Below are positions 34,131 through 45,167 of a stretch of DNA of 64,000 bases, piece after piece. A program made the position numbers and the translations under genes. This DNA is from Azorinus chamasolen (taxonomy: Eukaryota > Mollusca > Bivalvia > Cardiida > Solecurtidae): assembly GCA_963576725.1 (NCBI GenBank), contig OY755236.1, positions 69,348,379 to 69,412,378 on the forward strand, written 5' to 3'. Below the pieces are notes generated by a model, which ran no database searches, was not told the DNA's origin, and worked only from the letters and a program-made list of their open reading frames with translations. Position 1 is the stretch's first letter; each line of letters opens with the position of its first letter.

Positions 34131-34913
34131 ACAGGTGGTAGCTTAATGCAGGATGAAAGTCTAAATTGTTCTCTACTAGAATTCCGGTTTAGGGAGGTTT
34201 TACTGTATAAAACTGTAGATACCCATTTTCCAGTATTGTGACTGTATTACTGTACTCTGTACTGCATATGTTAACACTTCTCATATGAAATAAACTGAAC
34301 TGAATAGAACTGATCAGGATCTGCATTATTTGGTTCTATGTTATAGTGCAAAAAGATTTGTATCATGTGAATGCAATATCGTCATGTCACTGTTTTGTGT
34401 GATGATATTGCAATGTCCTCACATGACATTTTTGTCCAGGGATAAAAAATTAGTGTTCATAGAAAGCATTTCTAAATTATCTGTTAAAGTATTCTCACTT
34501 GAGAATTATAAATTTTGTGATATTCTAACGATCAATTCTTTGGTCTTGAATTTGCAAGTCAAAACTAAGCCGTTTCATTACATTTTCCATCTAAGCTAGT
34601 CTCAGTGATAAATTTCACAGCGATTAATCAGCAAAAATAAAAACCTCCAAGGTAAACAGACTCTTAAAACAATTAGATATAGAAACCAGCCACATTTAAA
34701 ATTCAATTTAGCAACGATTTACACGTAATTATTATTTCTCACATAATTTATATTGGAATAGAATTGTTCTAGCTTCTAACCCTTATCATGCTATGTGTGA
34801 TCTGACACATTTACAAAAAGCTTGGATCCAGATAAGAAACCGAGTAATTTGGCATCTCATCAGGATACAAACTGTTTGACACTAAGTCAAAAGTTTCTCA
34901 AAAGCTAAATTAA
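34131..34913. other. Truncated J element, spacer and I hairpin
   Basis: 34131-34207 is a J right half (GACAGGTGGTAGCTTAATGC, GGGAGGTTTTACTG, TA). A family I hairpin lies at 34815-34883. The 89-residue frame at 34330-34599 is unsupported; an imperfect inverted pair (CATGTGAATGCAATATC near 34365) lies inside it. Confidence 0.4.
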
Positions 34914-35066
34914 TACAGTACAACTTCTATGTGTTGACCTTTGATGTGTGGACTTTCTCGACATATTGATCTTATTGCCAAGTCTTGAAATCTTTCCTTA
35001 TATATTCTATATGAATTCCATTTATGTGTCGATCTTACATGAGTCGATCTTTTCAATTTGTTTACT
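34914..35066 (+). mobile_element. Pogo-like element end, family K copy 2
   Basis: TA then CAGTACAACTTCTATGTGTT, with TGTGTCGATCTTACATGAG words. It is the reverse complement of 25310-25458 over about 140 bp. Confidence 0.55.
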
Positions 35067-35191
35067 ATGAATTACTTTGTATACTTTGGTATACTTTGAA
35101 TAACTTTGTATATTTTGAATTACTTTGTATACTTTGAATATACTTTGCATTACTTTGTAGGAGCCATCTGATCTGCCTGTACTCTGATTGC
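35067..35191. repeat. TACTTTG simple repeat and C fragment
   Basis: TTTGTATACTTTGAATTAC-type simple sequence (35075-35160), followed by GGAGCCATCTGATCTGCCTG, a family C half-hairpin whose continuation is at 35421 beyond the B insertion. Confidence 0.5.
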
Positions 35192-35421
35192 TTATCCCAT
35201 TCCCACTTAGGCTTTTTTTTAGATCCAACCTCTTTGATTAAATCTACCAAAAAGGGGCATTAATTAGAGAAAAGGAAATTTTCAGAATTGTGTAGTTTTG
35301 AAACCATTGTGATAAATAGAGCATTTGCTCCTGTGGAGCAAATGCTCTATTTATCACAATGGTTTCACAAAGTGACTTTTACAGAGTCGTCAAAAGTCGT
35401 CAATATGAGGGAATGGGTTAA
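35192..35421 (-). mobile_element. Family B MITE nested in a C copy
   Basis: CCCATTCCCACTTAGGC start, perfect AGAGCATTTGCTCC hairpin, end GAGGGAATGGGTTAA. Upstream C sequence stops at ATTGCTTA and resumes with GTAAATATATAGATATGATT, as expected if B landed at the TTA of the C word GCTTATGAAATAATATAGAT. Confidence 0.75.
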
Positions 35422-35958
35422 GTAAATATATAGATATGATTCTACAGTTGCTGCCATGACCAAATGTCCAATGTTCATTTGCCATTATACAGATTTGACT
35501 AATTAACATTCATAGTGTATTTATTTCTTATATGAATATTCATAATCTAAAGGGTTTAAAAAAGAAAGTTGTAATACAATTATAGACCACATTTCAAGTT
35601 ACTTCATAATTTTTTTCTGAAAAAAAATTAGCCCTTCACCTCATCAAGACTCCTTTTGATGCTTTTTGAAAACAGATTAGATCCAGATCAGATGGCTCCT
35701 ATAGGAGTTACCTGACCAGGGTCTGCTCTCTTTTCTTTTGAAATGATATAAAACTAATTCTACAGTTTGTGCAATGGTAAAAATTTCTGTTCTTCATAAC
35801 GCAATTATAAGAATTGCTGTTTATTACTTGATAATCTAATCCGCTAATTTCAATCCAATTTTGTGTAATGTTCATATAATTGGCCAGCCAAGAGCCAGTA
35901 TCTCAGATTCGTCTTCTTTATACCCTTGGAGGTATATGAAAGACATAAAATTCCTTCA
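35422..35958 (+). mobile_element. C copy remainder and a second partial C copy
   Basis: 35422-35555 completes the C copy entered by B (CTGCCATGACCAAATGTCC to ATGAATATTCATAATCTAAAGG). 35632-35790 is another C left half with GATTAGATCCAGATCAGATG. No gene. Confidence 0.5.
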
Positions 35959-35988
35959 TTAACCCTTTACTCTATAGATAAACACCTT

Positions 35989-36238
35989 TTAACCCTTCGC
36001 TTGCTATTCACGTCAATATACCTACCTGTAAATAGTGAAGACCCAGATGAGACAGCTCCTGCAGGAGTTGTCTCATCTGGGTCTGCACTATTTACAAGTT
36101 GATTGTGCAACCAGTGCACTCCACAGCAGTGATTGCACGGTGAAATACTTGTACACAGTGAAGATATATGTAATTATACAACAGGGCATGGGTAAAGAAG
36201 GAGAAATGTATTTTAAAATTCAGCAAGCGAAGGGTTAA
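35989..36238 (+). mobile_element. TTAA-type MITE, family A copy 7
   Basis: TTAACCCTTCGCTTGCTATT start and CAGCAAGCGAAGGGTTAA end, 250 bp, one mismatch in the CAGCTCCTGCAGGAGTTG hairpin. Nested in a C copy. Confidence 0.85.
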
Positions 36239-36353
36239 TACCTTTGCAGACAGAATTCAAAGCTATCTGACTAGGGTCTGCTCTGTTTACTTTTACAACT
36301 TCTGCCATAGCCAAAAGTTCCTATGTTCCTATGCCATTATAAAAATAAATCTA

Positions 36354-37341
36354 CAGTGATGTCTCGTTAATCCGGAATTCGTTAATCCGGAAAACTCGCG
36401 ATCCGGACGAAAGTCGAGGGGAACGGATGTTTTGTGCAGTAAATTGACTCGTTACATCCGGAAATTCGTGTTCCGGAACCGGACATAGATTTCCAGTAAC
36501 CAATCTATGTATTTACCTGTATTTGTGACTCGTTAATCCGATCGAGTCTGTATCCCCGGGGCTTAATTGCCCACCCCTGACACTTAACAATAGTGCACCG
36601 CGGAGGTGCGAATTCTTATGTTTACAATCACGGGCATGGGTAAAACAACACCCGACTGTGTGCAAACTGTTTAATTGGTGTCGGCTATTTATCAAAGTGT
36701 TGCATATGGCACGCGGGTAGTGATGTTTGATATTCTTTAATGTTCCTTAATGAGATGAACACTCGCCCAATTAAATTGTTAAGTTAAAACTGCGCCGCCA
36801 TCGTTAAAGTAGTAAACCACTGTAACTGTTTTACACAACTAGATGATGTTGATAAGATCCGTGTTTTATTCTCCGCCAAATCTTTAGTCAGATTTTCATC
36901 AACGCTAAACATTTTAGACATGATGAGCTTACTCAATAATTTGTCAGTTCTAAAATGGTTTGCTGTTCTACAAATAGAACAACATGTTATGTACAATGCG
37001 TCGTACATGTGCTATGCTTGTTATTTATTTATATGCAGTATATTTGCCTTGCATGGATGTAAATAAACAGGTAAAAGAGTTCAGTAGTTTTGTGTTTTAT
37101 TTCAATGTATCCTTTCTTCTTGACATGCATTTGTAGCATAAACATGTACATGTCCATGCACACATGAACGTTATAAGAAAAGACTTCTTGACGCGAAAGT
37201 AAATGTCTACATATACATATACAATGTTTATGATTGAGTTGATATTTTGCAGCATACGATGGTCATTCGTTAATCCAGAAAATTCGTTAATCCGGAAATT
37301 TCGCCGGGAACGAACGTTTCCGGATTAACGAGACATCACTG
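36354..37341. mobile_element. Pogo/Tigger-like non-autonomous DNA element 3
   Basis: The terminal inverted repeats are identical over 24 bp, beginning CAGTGATGTCTCGTTAATCC, with TA on both sides. CGTTAATCCGGA recurs in direct and inverted orientation within 60 bp of each end. Length 988 bp. The short frames inside (60-74 residues) show no DDE-transposase motif. This is the best preserved of the five TA elements. Confidence 0.8.
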
Positions 37342-37555
37342 TAATTAATATTTATAATTCCATTTTTTCTCACAAATAAGGATAAATTCTAAATCTGTGG
37401 AGGTAAAAAAATCTAATTTTCCATCTTTAAAACTCATAAAAGCTCCTTTATGACCTGTCTGATCAGTGTCTACACTGTTTGCAATAAGGTTTAAAAAGCC
37501 ACTGTAAACAAAAAGGTGTTAAAAAGTGTATCTATGGAGTAAAGGGTTAAAGGAT

Positions 37556-38042
37556 GAAAATGGGGTGACTACTTTGCAGCAGCTCTGTTTTGTTACCTGC
37601 TAATGCTGTCATTTGCTACAATTCTAAAGGTATTTCATTCTTACATATTGGAATAAATGTAGAACAGGGAAAATCCTTTGTCCATAGTGCCATTTTAAAA
37701 ACTCAGAGTATAAATATTCATGATTTCAATATTCTTTGCAAATAGTATAGACCCAGATGAAATGGTCCCTAGAGGAGTCACTCAAAACCTTCCCACAAAG
37801 TATATACCTTTTCATACTGAATAGACCTGTTAACTCTTTGCACACTAGCGGCAAATCAGTGAGTACCTATGCAAACAGTTTGGATCCAGATGGGACGCCG
37901 CATAATGCAGCGTCTCATCAGAATCCAAACTGTTTGACACTTTGAGACCATGTTTTTGCCAAGAAATTAGAGAAAAAAAATTCTAAGAATTGAAACAAAT
38001 GACAATTGTTGCAGACAAAAAACTAGAGGTTTTTGTCACAAA
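37556..38042. other. F half and family I element
   Basis: 37740-37790 is an F left half. 37830-37945 is family I: TTAACTCTTTGCACACTAGC, GCAAACAGTTTGGATCCAGA, GTCTCATCAGAATCCAAACT. No gene. Confidence 0.5.
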
Positions 38043-39318
38043 AACGGATGTCTCCCCTCTAATAAAAACAATATGTAAAGGGAAATCACTAAAAATGTTA
38101 TGGTCTTGATGAATGATACTTCCCCTCATTATGCGCTTTCCACACTACATTTTTCAAGAAGAAAATGATAACAGCTAATACCTCCAAAATTACTGATACC
38201 AGATGCATGGCCCTTGTGCATGACACTTACTTTCATCATGCTCTTTCCAAAAAGAAAATGTCATTCCAATAGCATCAGTCGAACAGGAGTTATTGATCGG
38301 CCAAAAAATGTAACAAAGGGCAATAACTCCAAAAGTATTGAAGCCAGAATTATGGCCCTTGTTCATGACACTTTCTCTCATCATGCTCTTTCCATGTATG
38401 AAGTTTCAATACGATGGCAAGAGCCATGTAGGAGTTATCGTCCGGACAAGAAAGAATTAAACAAATGTACAAGGGGCAATAACTCTAAATTTATTGAAGC
38501 TCGAGTTAAGGATCTAATGCATGACACTTTCTCTTATCATGATCGTTCCATGTATGAAGTTTCACTCCAATGGCATGTGTCACATAGGAGTAATCATCCG
38601 GACAAAAAAATGTGATTTTTTTTCTCCAAAAGGGCAATAACTCCAATATTAGTGAAACCAGAGTTATGGACCTTGTGCATGACACTTCCTCTCGTCATGA
38701 TCTTTCCATATATGAAGTTTCAATCCAATGGCATGAGCCATATAGAAGTTATCTTCCGGACAAAAATGTGTGATTGTTTTTACAAAGGGCAATAACTCCT
38801 ATATTAGTGAAGCCAGAGTTATGTACCTTCTGCATGACACTTCCTCTCATTATGCTCTTTCCATATATGAAGTTTCAATCAACTGGCATCAGGCATATTG
38901 AAGTTATTGTCTGGACAAAAAATTATGATATTTTTTACAAAGGGCAATAACTCCAATATTAGTGAAGCCAGAGTTATGGACCTTGTGCATGACACTTCCT
39001 CTCGTCATGATCTTTCCATATATGAAGTTTCAATCCAATGGCATGAGCCATATAGGAGTTATCGTCCGGACAAAAAAGTGTGATTTTTTTTTTACAAAGG
39101 GCAATAACTCCATTATTAGTGAAGCCAGAGTTATGGACCTTGTGCATGACACTTCCTCTCATTATGCTCTTTCCATATATGAAGTTTCAATCAACTGGCA
39201 TCAGGCATATTGAAGTTATCGTCCGGACAAAAAGTGTGACAGACAGACGGATGGACAGACAGACAACTCTCACGAAAACAATATGTCTCCCCCATATAAA
39301 TATGGGGGGAGACATAAT
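38043..39318 (+). mobile_element. Helentron-like element with ~156 bp core, about 7 units
   Basis: It starts near GGATGTCTCCCCTC. Core units (GGGCAATAACTCC at 38320, 38477, 38633, 38788, 38942, 39099) carry GTGCATGACACTTCCTCTC, TATGAAGTTTCAATCCAATG and GTTATCGTCCGGACAAAAA. It closes with CAGACAGACGGATGG and a terminal hairpin at 39282-39316 (TATGTCTCCCCC and complement). The overlapping 60-130 residue frames on both strands arise from the tandem unit and are not genes. Confidence 0.7.
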
Positions 39319-39374
39319 TACTCAGCATTCAAAGGTTTAAAGCACTCAATCATCTAAAAGTATATAGCCAGATT

Positions 39375-39594
39375 TTAACCCTTCGCTTGCTATTCACGTC
39401 AATATACCTACCTGTAAATAGTGAAGACCCAGATGAGACAGCTCCTGCAGGAGCTGTCTTATCAGGGTCTGCACTATTTACAAGTTGATTGTGAAACCAG
39501 TGCACTCCACATCAGTGATTGCACAGCGAAATACTTGTACACGGTGAAGATATGTGTAACTATACAACAGGGCATGGGTAAAGAGAAGGGTTAA
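39375..39594 (+). mobile_element. Family A copy 8, internally deleted
   Basis: TTAACCCTTCGCTTGCTATT start, AGCTCCTGCAGGAGCTGTCT hairpin, end GGTAAAGAGAAGGGTTAA. The GGAGAAATGTATTTTAAAAT stretch present in other copies is deleted, giving 220 bp. Confidence 0.75.
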
Positions 39595-39944
39595 GGGTGA
39601 AAGTAATGTAGAAACATCATGGATCTATATAAATTAAAGAACTTTAGTGATCAAACTCACATACCCCATTCCACCACATTGTCAGAGGGAAAAAGTGGTT
39701 CCCTCTAACAGATTCCTCTGAAAATCGAACTCATCCAGGCTTTTATTCATGACAATTCTTAAAAGCAAAAATTTGAGATAAATTGGTCAAGAAATAAAAG
39801 TGCTAGATGACAATGTTTTATGATACACAGACGGACAGATGGATGGATGGATGGATGGACAGGTCCAAAACTATATACCCCCAAGCAACTTCATTGTGTG
39901 GTGTATATAACTTCTTTTACTCTGCATTTTACAAGCACTTGCCT
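39595..39944 (+). repeat. Helentron-like 3' fragment with (GGAT)n
   Basis: ATTGGTCAAGAAATAAAAG, a GGACAGATGGATGGATGGAT tract and a closing TATACCCCCAAG ... GTGTGGTGTATATA hairpin resemble the end module of the arrays at 10 and 39 kb. Confidence 0.5.
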
Positions 39945-40171
39945 TTAACCCTTTCCTCCATAAAAACGCCCTTCTACGCTTCTGTGAAAGTCACTCCTTG
40001 AAACCATTGTGATAAATAGAGCATTTGCTCCATAGGAGCAAAATTATTGCTCTATCTATCACAATGGCTTTTAAACAACACAATACTCAGAAATAACCTT
40101 TTCTCTAGTTAATGCTCCTTTTTGGTAGATTTATTCCAGGAGGCTGGGTCTAATATGAGGGAAAGGGTTAA
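39945..40171 (+). mobile_element. Family B MITE copy
   Basis: TTAACCCTTTCCTCC start, AGAGCATTTGCTCC hairpin with an imperfect partner, end GAGGGAAAGGGTTAA. Confidence 0.75.
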
Positions 40172-40216
40172 AGGTGCCTGTTTTAATTTACTGCATGACA
40201 ACTATAACCCTTAACC

Positions 40217-40446
40217 TTATCAATATTCATGTCAGAAAGAATGACATGAATATTGATCAGTTAGGGGATAACCGTTGCGTATTTGAAGATTTGCAGCAGT
40301 ATATCGGTGGTTTATATGTCGAAAATTTAGTTTTACATGCGACGCATTAGCGGAGCATATAAAACGATTATTTGCGACATATAAACCACCGATATACTGA
40401 TATACTGCTGCAAATCTTCTAATACGCATCGGTTATCCCTATCCTA
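40217..40446. mobile_element. Long foldback element
   Basis: Two palindromes lie side by side: 40217-40258 (ATCAATATTCATGTCA, 16 bp perfect arms, 9-10 bp loop) and 40262-40440. In the second, GGGATAACCG, AAGATTTGCAGCAGTATATC and GGTGGTTTATATGTCG pair with complementary copies. The same CAGTATATCGG-GTTTATATG phrase recurs at 41978-42000. Confidence 0.65.
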
Positions 40447-41836
40447 ATGAAACCATAGATCCAGATGGTAAAAAACAAACAATATTTTAAATCATTTGAT
40501 ATTTTCTCCCTGTCGTCAAAACAAGACGTCATGAAACACCGCATATCTCCGCATTACGCATATAGAAAAATATTCTCCCGGAACCTAGCAATTGTGCTTA
40601 TATTTAATATACCAAGAACTGGTGTTTTCACTTGACACTTTGATTTTCTCAAATGGAAACCGTTAAGTCATGGTCCTTTGAATTTCTGACGGTAGGTCCC
40701 TTTCAAAACTACGAAAGATGAATCAAATTTGACCTCGACATTGCTCGAAATTACACAATGATTGTGCACACGGACAACGGAATTATTTATTTTTAAATTG
40801 TTTGCAATGTGGAACTGGTTGCATATTCGAGATACTTTGGCTGATTGGTGTATTTGATGAGAATGATGATAGGCCAAGTGGACGTGCAAATGGAAATTAT
40901 CAGGAGCGACAATCTACAGGCATGTTTGGAATTTGCAAAGAGCCCTCGAGTGGTCTAGAGTGGGTGGGGCGAATTCTCATTATGGGACTGTCCTTGAAGA
41001 ATTGAAGAATACTGCCGCTTCTGATTGTCGGACGAGTCGGCATTATAGCTTCGGACACTGGCTTCATTCTGATGACCGGACTTTTCATTATTTCCCTGGT
41101 TTTGACACCAGCATAGGCCAACAGCTAGTGCATGATTGCGGTCTCTCAGACACAGTGATTAGTGTTTTAAAACTTTTGATGAAACAAGCCTCAGCAGAAA
41201 TTGTTTTCATCATTTCGTTCAGCACATGCTCACCAACAGGCCTGGATGTGTATATGATTCTTCATAATCGACTGAACGTTTGGGTTACTGAATGAAATGG
41301 TTCGATCACGGGTGCAGTTTTATCAGGTATGTTTTCAGAGATTTACAGGATACTTTTTCTGCATGACTAATAAATTGTACTTTTGTCAGAGATCTAGAAG
41401 TAGGTTTTCTATTTATACCACGAAGAGCGAAATTCAAGGTTATGTCAAACCACTTTTCTTTGGAAAGATTTGTGATTTATGGCAGAGAGGATACCTGAGT
41501 TGTTTAGTGTTTTCAGATCATTGTCTGTGATCGGTTGGTAATGTTTAAGTGTTGTCAGTTCCTTCTTAAATAGTTTCAGCATGGATATAAATCTCACAGC
41601 CACATGGTTATATACCTTAAATCTTATATTTACAGGGTGCAGGTGCCACATACACCTCAAAAAGGAATAGAGGAAGAGAAACGTTTGTTCAAGGACAGTG
41701 AATTAGATCAACATGTGAAATAAATGGACTCAGGATCAACTTGTGGGACTTTGCGATAGATATTTGAGTAGAATCGCCAGACTCACATTGACTACAACCA
41801 TAAAGTGTGTTAAAAAAACAAGCAAATTGAAAACAT
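40447..41836 (+). other. Non-repeat CpG-bearing island; possible gene remnant
   Basis: Between about 40800 and 41300 three frames are open over 65-120 residues and the sequence is richer in CpG than its surroundings. One plus-strand frame from 40802 reads to a TGA at 41003. It then continues in the same frame into a strongly hydrophobic stretch (LPLLIVGRVGIIASDTGF and onward, to about 41111), like one or two membrane segments. This could be a membrane-protein pseudogene with one nonsense codon, or chance. I do not recognise a family. No clear splice sites were fixed. Confidence 0.25.
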
Positions 41837-42348
41837 TTGACATTTCATTCAGCCAGTGTCTTCGTTCATTCAGACCCATTCATTCAATTTTACTATAAAT
41901 GCGCGTATGAATATTTCGTAGTAAATTTTCTAGTGATTCGGTTTCCGACAGTATGTTCATTTTTCCGACAGTATATCGGTAGTTTATATGCTTCAAATTT
42001 TGTCACGTGGACCAATCAGAACGCGTGTTACAAAAATGTTGCATTAGAATTGTATTTTTACAGCGGTATATGAACACAGAATATTTGGGCCATGGCAAAC
42101 CGTAAAATCCTATCTTTTATTATTTCATACAAAACAGAGCAAACACTTACCAGGGTCTGCACTGTTTGCTTATGAAATTATAATAGATCTGACTCTACAG
42201 TTTCTACCAACACCAAAACATCCTGTGTAAAATTATATGCCATTATAAATGATCAGCTAATAAATATTCATGATGTCATTATTTCTTACATGAATATCAA
42301 ACAGGTTAAGGGTAAAAGGGGTTCCCTAATACTTAAATTTCCCTAAAA
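41837..42348. other. Foldback relative and symmetric C-like element
   Basis: 41978-42000 repeats the 40.3 kb foldback phrase. 42060-42310 carries the inner arms of family C on both sides of a hairpin: TATGAACACAGAATATTTGG on the left and CTACAGTTTCTACCAACACC to ATATTCATGATGTCATTATT on the right. It resembles a copy with two like arms. Confidence 0.4.
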
Positions 42349-42598
42349 TTAACCCTTCGCTTGCTCAATTTTAAAATACATTTCTCATTCTTAACCCATG
42401 CCCTGTTGTATAATTATATATATCTTCACTGTGTACACATATTTCGCTGTGCAATCACTGCTGTGGAGTGCACTGGTTACACAATCAATTTGTAAATAGT
42501 GCAGACCCTGATGAGACAGCTCCTGCAGGAGCTGTCTCATCTGGGTCTTCACTATTTACAGGTTGGTATATTGACGTGAATAGCAAGCAAAGGGTTAA
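42349..42598 (-). mobile_element. TTAA-type MITE, family A copy 9
   Basis: TTAACCCTTCGCTTGCTCAA start and TAGCAAGCAAAGGGTTAA end, 250 bp, perfect GCTCCTGCAGGAGC centre. Confidence 0.85.
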
Positions 42599-42783
42599 TA
42601 TTCAAACAGCAAAATCTCAACCTCTTTTCTATTTTGTAAATTCTGCTCTGTTTAGTAGTGGAGTAACAAATAGTGTAAATCTTAATTAAATGAATCTTCA
42701 GGAGCAGTTTGAACTAGGGCTGCACTGATTGCCGAAGTATATGTCTGTCCAAATATTTCAGGAAATTAAGATATATTTCTGAT
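42599..42783. other. No gene seen
   Basis: Short spacer between an A and a C copy. Confidence 0.4.
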
Positions 42784-43043
42784 TTAACCCTTTACTCCAT
42801 GAATATTCATGTAAGAACTAAATGACATCATGAACATTAAATTAGATAAATTCATTATAATAGCACAAGGAGACAGGAATTTTTGGCCATGGCAGAAACT
42901 GTAGAATCATATCTATATCATATCATAAGCAAACAGAGCAGACCCTGATCAGATACATGTAGCTCCTCTAGGAGTCATCTGATCTGGGTCTACTCTGTTT
43001 GCAATGGCATAGAAAGGCATATTTATGGAATAAAAAGGGTTAA
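42784..43043 (-). mobile_element. Family C MITE copy, well preserved
   Basis: TTAACCCTTTACTCCATGAA start, AATGACATCATGAACATTA, GGCCATGGCAGAAACTGTAG, hairpin with AGCAAACAGAGCAGACCCTG, end in TTATGGAATAAAAAGGGTTAA. A good reference copy at 260 bp. Confidence 0.8.
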
Positions 43044-43485
43044 TTTGCTGTAATTCGTTCCAAAAGGAACATGGTGGTTTTCTCTCATTGTTTGTTAAAA
43101 TTCATAACAGGATTGGAATAATTGTAACCAGTTTTAGAGGAAACATGATCATTTGCCCATATCATTATCAACAAACTCCACTAATTAATCCAATTAGTTC
43201 AGTTTGATCCAATTATTTAACCTGTATCCAGCTATTCAGGACATGTCTTGTATTTGCAAACAGTTTGGATACAGATGAGACGCCCAGTAAATTGTTATCT
43301 CATCAGAATCCAAGCTGTTTTACACTCAGTCAACAGTTTCTCAAAAGCTTGATCAAATCAGAAGTAGTGAAAATTGCACAAGATTCATTTGAGCAGATTA
43401 AGCATCATTTCTACAGTTGAGATAAGCCTTATGACTTGTATCATCACAGAATGAAGAAATATTATACAATGTATATAATTATATA
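43044..43485. other. Spacer with a family I hairpin
   Basis: 43256-43322: GCAAACAGTTTGGATACAGA with partner CTCATCAGAATCCAAGCTG. Nothing else. Confidence 0.45.
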
Positions 43486-44070
43486 CAGTTGAACGTCAAT
43501 ATCTCTAACTTCAAGAGACCATGCAAATTACTTTGAGATAACAGAAGTTTGAGTCATTCGATGTCTAATCTGGACAATTTCTCAAGTTTGCAGCATAATG
43601 CAGGTTTAAAGTAATGCCGAAGGCTCCAGTAGGAGCTTTCATCATTACTTTTAACCTGCATTACGGAGGCACGTGTTTCTAGACATGTGTAGTGATACAT
43701 TTTAGGACAATTCTGTATTGTAAATTTTGGAAGAACCAAACATTTACCTCAAGTATTATCGGTAAGGTTTGAACTGGCACTCATCACTTTCCGCCGACTT
43801 TCGTCGATGAAAAATCGTGATAGTGACGAGTGTTTCACAAGTGTGTTCGGAAGGATAAAAACAGCTTACGGAAAAAGGCGGATTATTCATGCAGTGCCAG
43901 GTCAAACCTTATTGACAATAACACCCAAGTTTATCCGAGTTTGAGATATCGAAGACGTATAGATACAGTTGAACTTAAATATCTTGATCTTGGATAACTC
44001 AAACTTTGGAATAACTTGAAATAAAAGTTCGGTCCTTCCTTTACAATACAGAATTGTCCTAAATTGTATC
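43486..44070. mobile_element. Pogo-like ends with internal hairpin and a nested small MITE
   Basis: CAGTTGAACGTCAATATCTC after TA (43486) and a second CAGTTGAACTTAAATATCTT after TA (43974) are direct, not inverted. A J-like hairpin (AATGCAGGTTTAAAGTAATG, GGCTCC and complement) lies at 43590-43675. At 43763-43911 a 149 bp MITE has ends AAGGTTTGAACTGGCACT and the complement of AAGGTTTGACCTGGCACT, with TA on each side. Confidence 0.5.
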
Positions 44071-44459
44071 AGATCCATATAATTTCATAAGCAAACAGAG
44101 CAGACCTTGATCAGAAGATTCCTAAAAGAGCTATCTAATCTGGATCTACTGTTTGCAAAGGCATTTATATGAAGGAAAGGGTTAAGACTTTTTCACAGAC
44201 AATCAGGATACCCTAATTACTCAAAGTATTTGGACAAAGTTAGACAAATAGTGCAGACCATGATCAAACTACTCCTGAAAGAGTTATTTGATCAGGGTCT
44301 ACACTATATGCTACTATGACAGTATGTTGGACAAATCTAAAGTTATCAATATGCTGCCACATTGTATTGTTCAGCTTTACAACCCACTGGAGAGGGTATC
44401 CAAATATGTATAGAGTACTTAGAGTACTATTGAACACGGACTGGAGTTGGGTTCAACAG
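44071..44459. other. C half-copy and old hairpin
   Basis: 44085-44182 is a C half (AGCAAACAGAGCAGACCTTG). 44190-44345 shares words with 28720-28790 and 29160-29220 (AGTATTTGGACAAAGTTAG, ATAGTGCAGACCATGATC). No gene. Confidence 0.45.
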
Positions 44460-44708
44460 TTAACCCTTTACCTCATATAAACATGTTTTCACACATTTGC
44501 AAACAGAGTAGACCCAGATCAGACGGCTCCTAGAGGAGCTGTCTGATCAAGGTCTGCTCTGTTTGCTAATAGAATTTGGTAGATCTGTTTCTTTGCTTTC
44601 TAAAATGTCTACAATGTTCCACCTTTCATATTTCTTTATAACTATTTTGTTAGTGATGATTCAGTAGGTATTGAAATTTGGAATAAACGTAGAACAGGAA
44701 AAGGGTTA
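44460..44708 (-). mobile_element. Family D MITE copy
   Basis: TTAACCCTTTACCTCATATA start, GCAAACAGAGTAGACCCAGA hairpin, TTTCTAAAATGTCTACAATG, end in ACAGGAAAAGGGTTAA. The right end matches that of the 2.1 kb TTAA element. Confidence 0.75.
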
Positions 44709-44752
44709 ACCCTTTACCTCATGAGTATTTATACAACGATTTCACGACTTCA

Positions 44753-44984
44753 TTAACTCATTTCCTCGTAGACTATTTTTAGACCCAACCTCCTTGAATA
44801 AATCTACTGAAAAGGAGCAGTTACTCGAGGAAAGGAAAATTTTAGAATTATGTAGTTTTTAAACCATTGATATAAATAGAGCATTTGCTCCTATTGAGCA
44901 AATGCTCTATTTATAACAAAGGTTTCAAAAAATGACTTTTACAGAGGCATCAAAAGGTGTCAGTAGGAGGAAATGAAGAATTAA
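44753..44984 (-). mobile_element. Family B MITE copy
   Basis: TTAACTCATTTCCTCGTAG start, AGAGCATTTGCTCC hairpin with flank changes (ATTGATATAAATA), end GGAGGAAATGAAGAATTAA. Confidence 0.7.
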
Positions 44985-45167
44985 GTCTATATTACTTTAC
45001 AAGCAAACAGGGCAGACCCTGATCAAATGGCTCCTAGAGGAGATGTCTGACCTGGGTCTACTCTGTTTGCAGAGGCGTTAAAAGATGTATCTATGATATA
45101 ACATATCAAAGGTTGATTTTTTAACAGAGGACAGAGACAGATACTAAGGTGAGAATATTTTACTCAC
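44985..45167. other. C half-copy and intron flank
   Basis: 44990-45090 is a C half with AGCAAACAGGGCAGACCCTG. The remainder leads to the donor side of the exon at 45168. Confidence 0.45.

Larger units (their letters stand above)
35959..37555 (+). mobile_element. Family C MITE split by two nested insertions
   Basis: The C pieces are 35959-35988 (CCCTTTACTCTATAGATAAA), 36239-36353 (CTTTGCAGACAGAATTC, CCTATGCCATTATAAAAATA) and 37342 onward (AATTAATATTTATAATTCC). Family A copy 7 sits in the first gap at TTAA and a pogo-like element in the second at TA. A further C right end (37440-37555) follows. Confidence 0.6.

Noticed and set aside
38190..39340. Overlapping frames (133, 86, 83 residues) with repeated SIYEVSIQWHEPYRSYR-like words
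   Set aside because: They follow the ~156 bp helentron-like unit and occur in more than one frame and on both strands. They are a by-product of tandem repetition.
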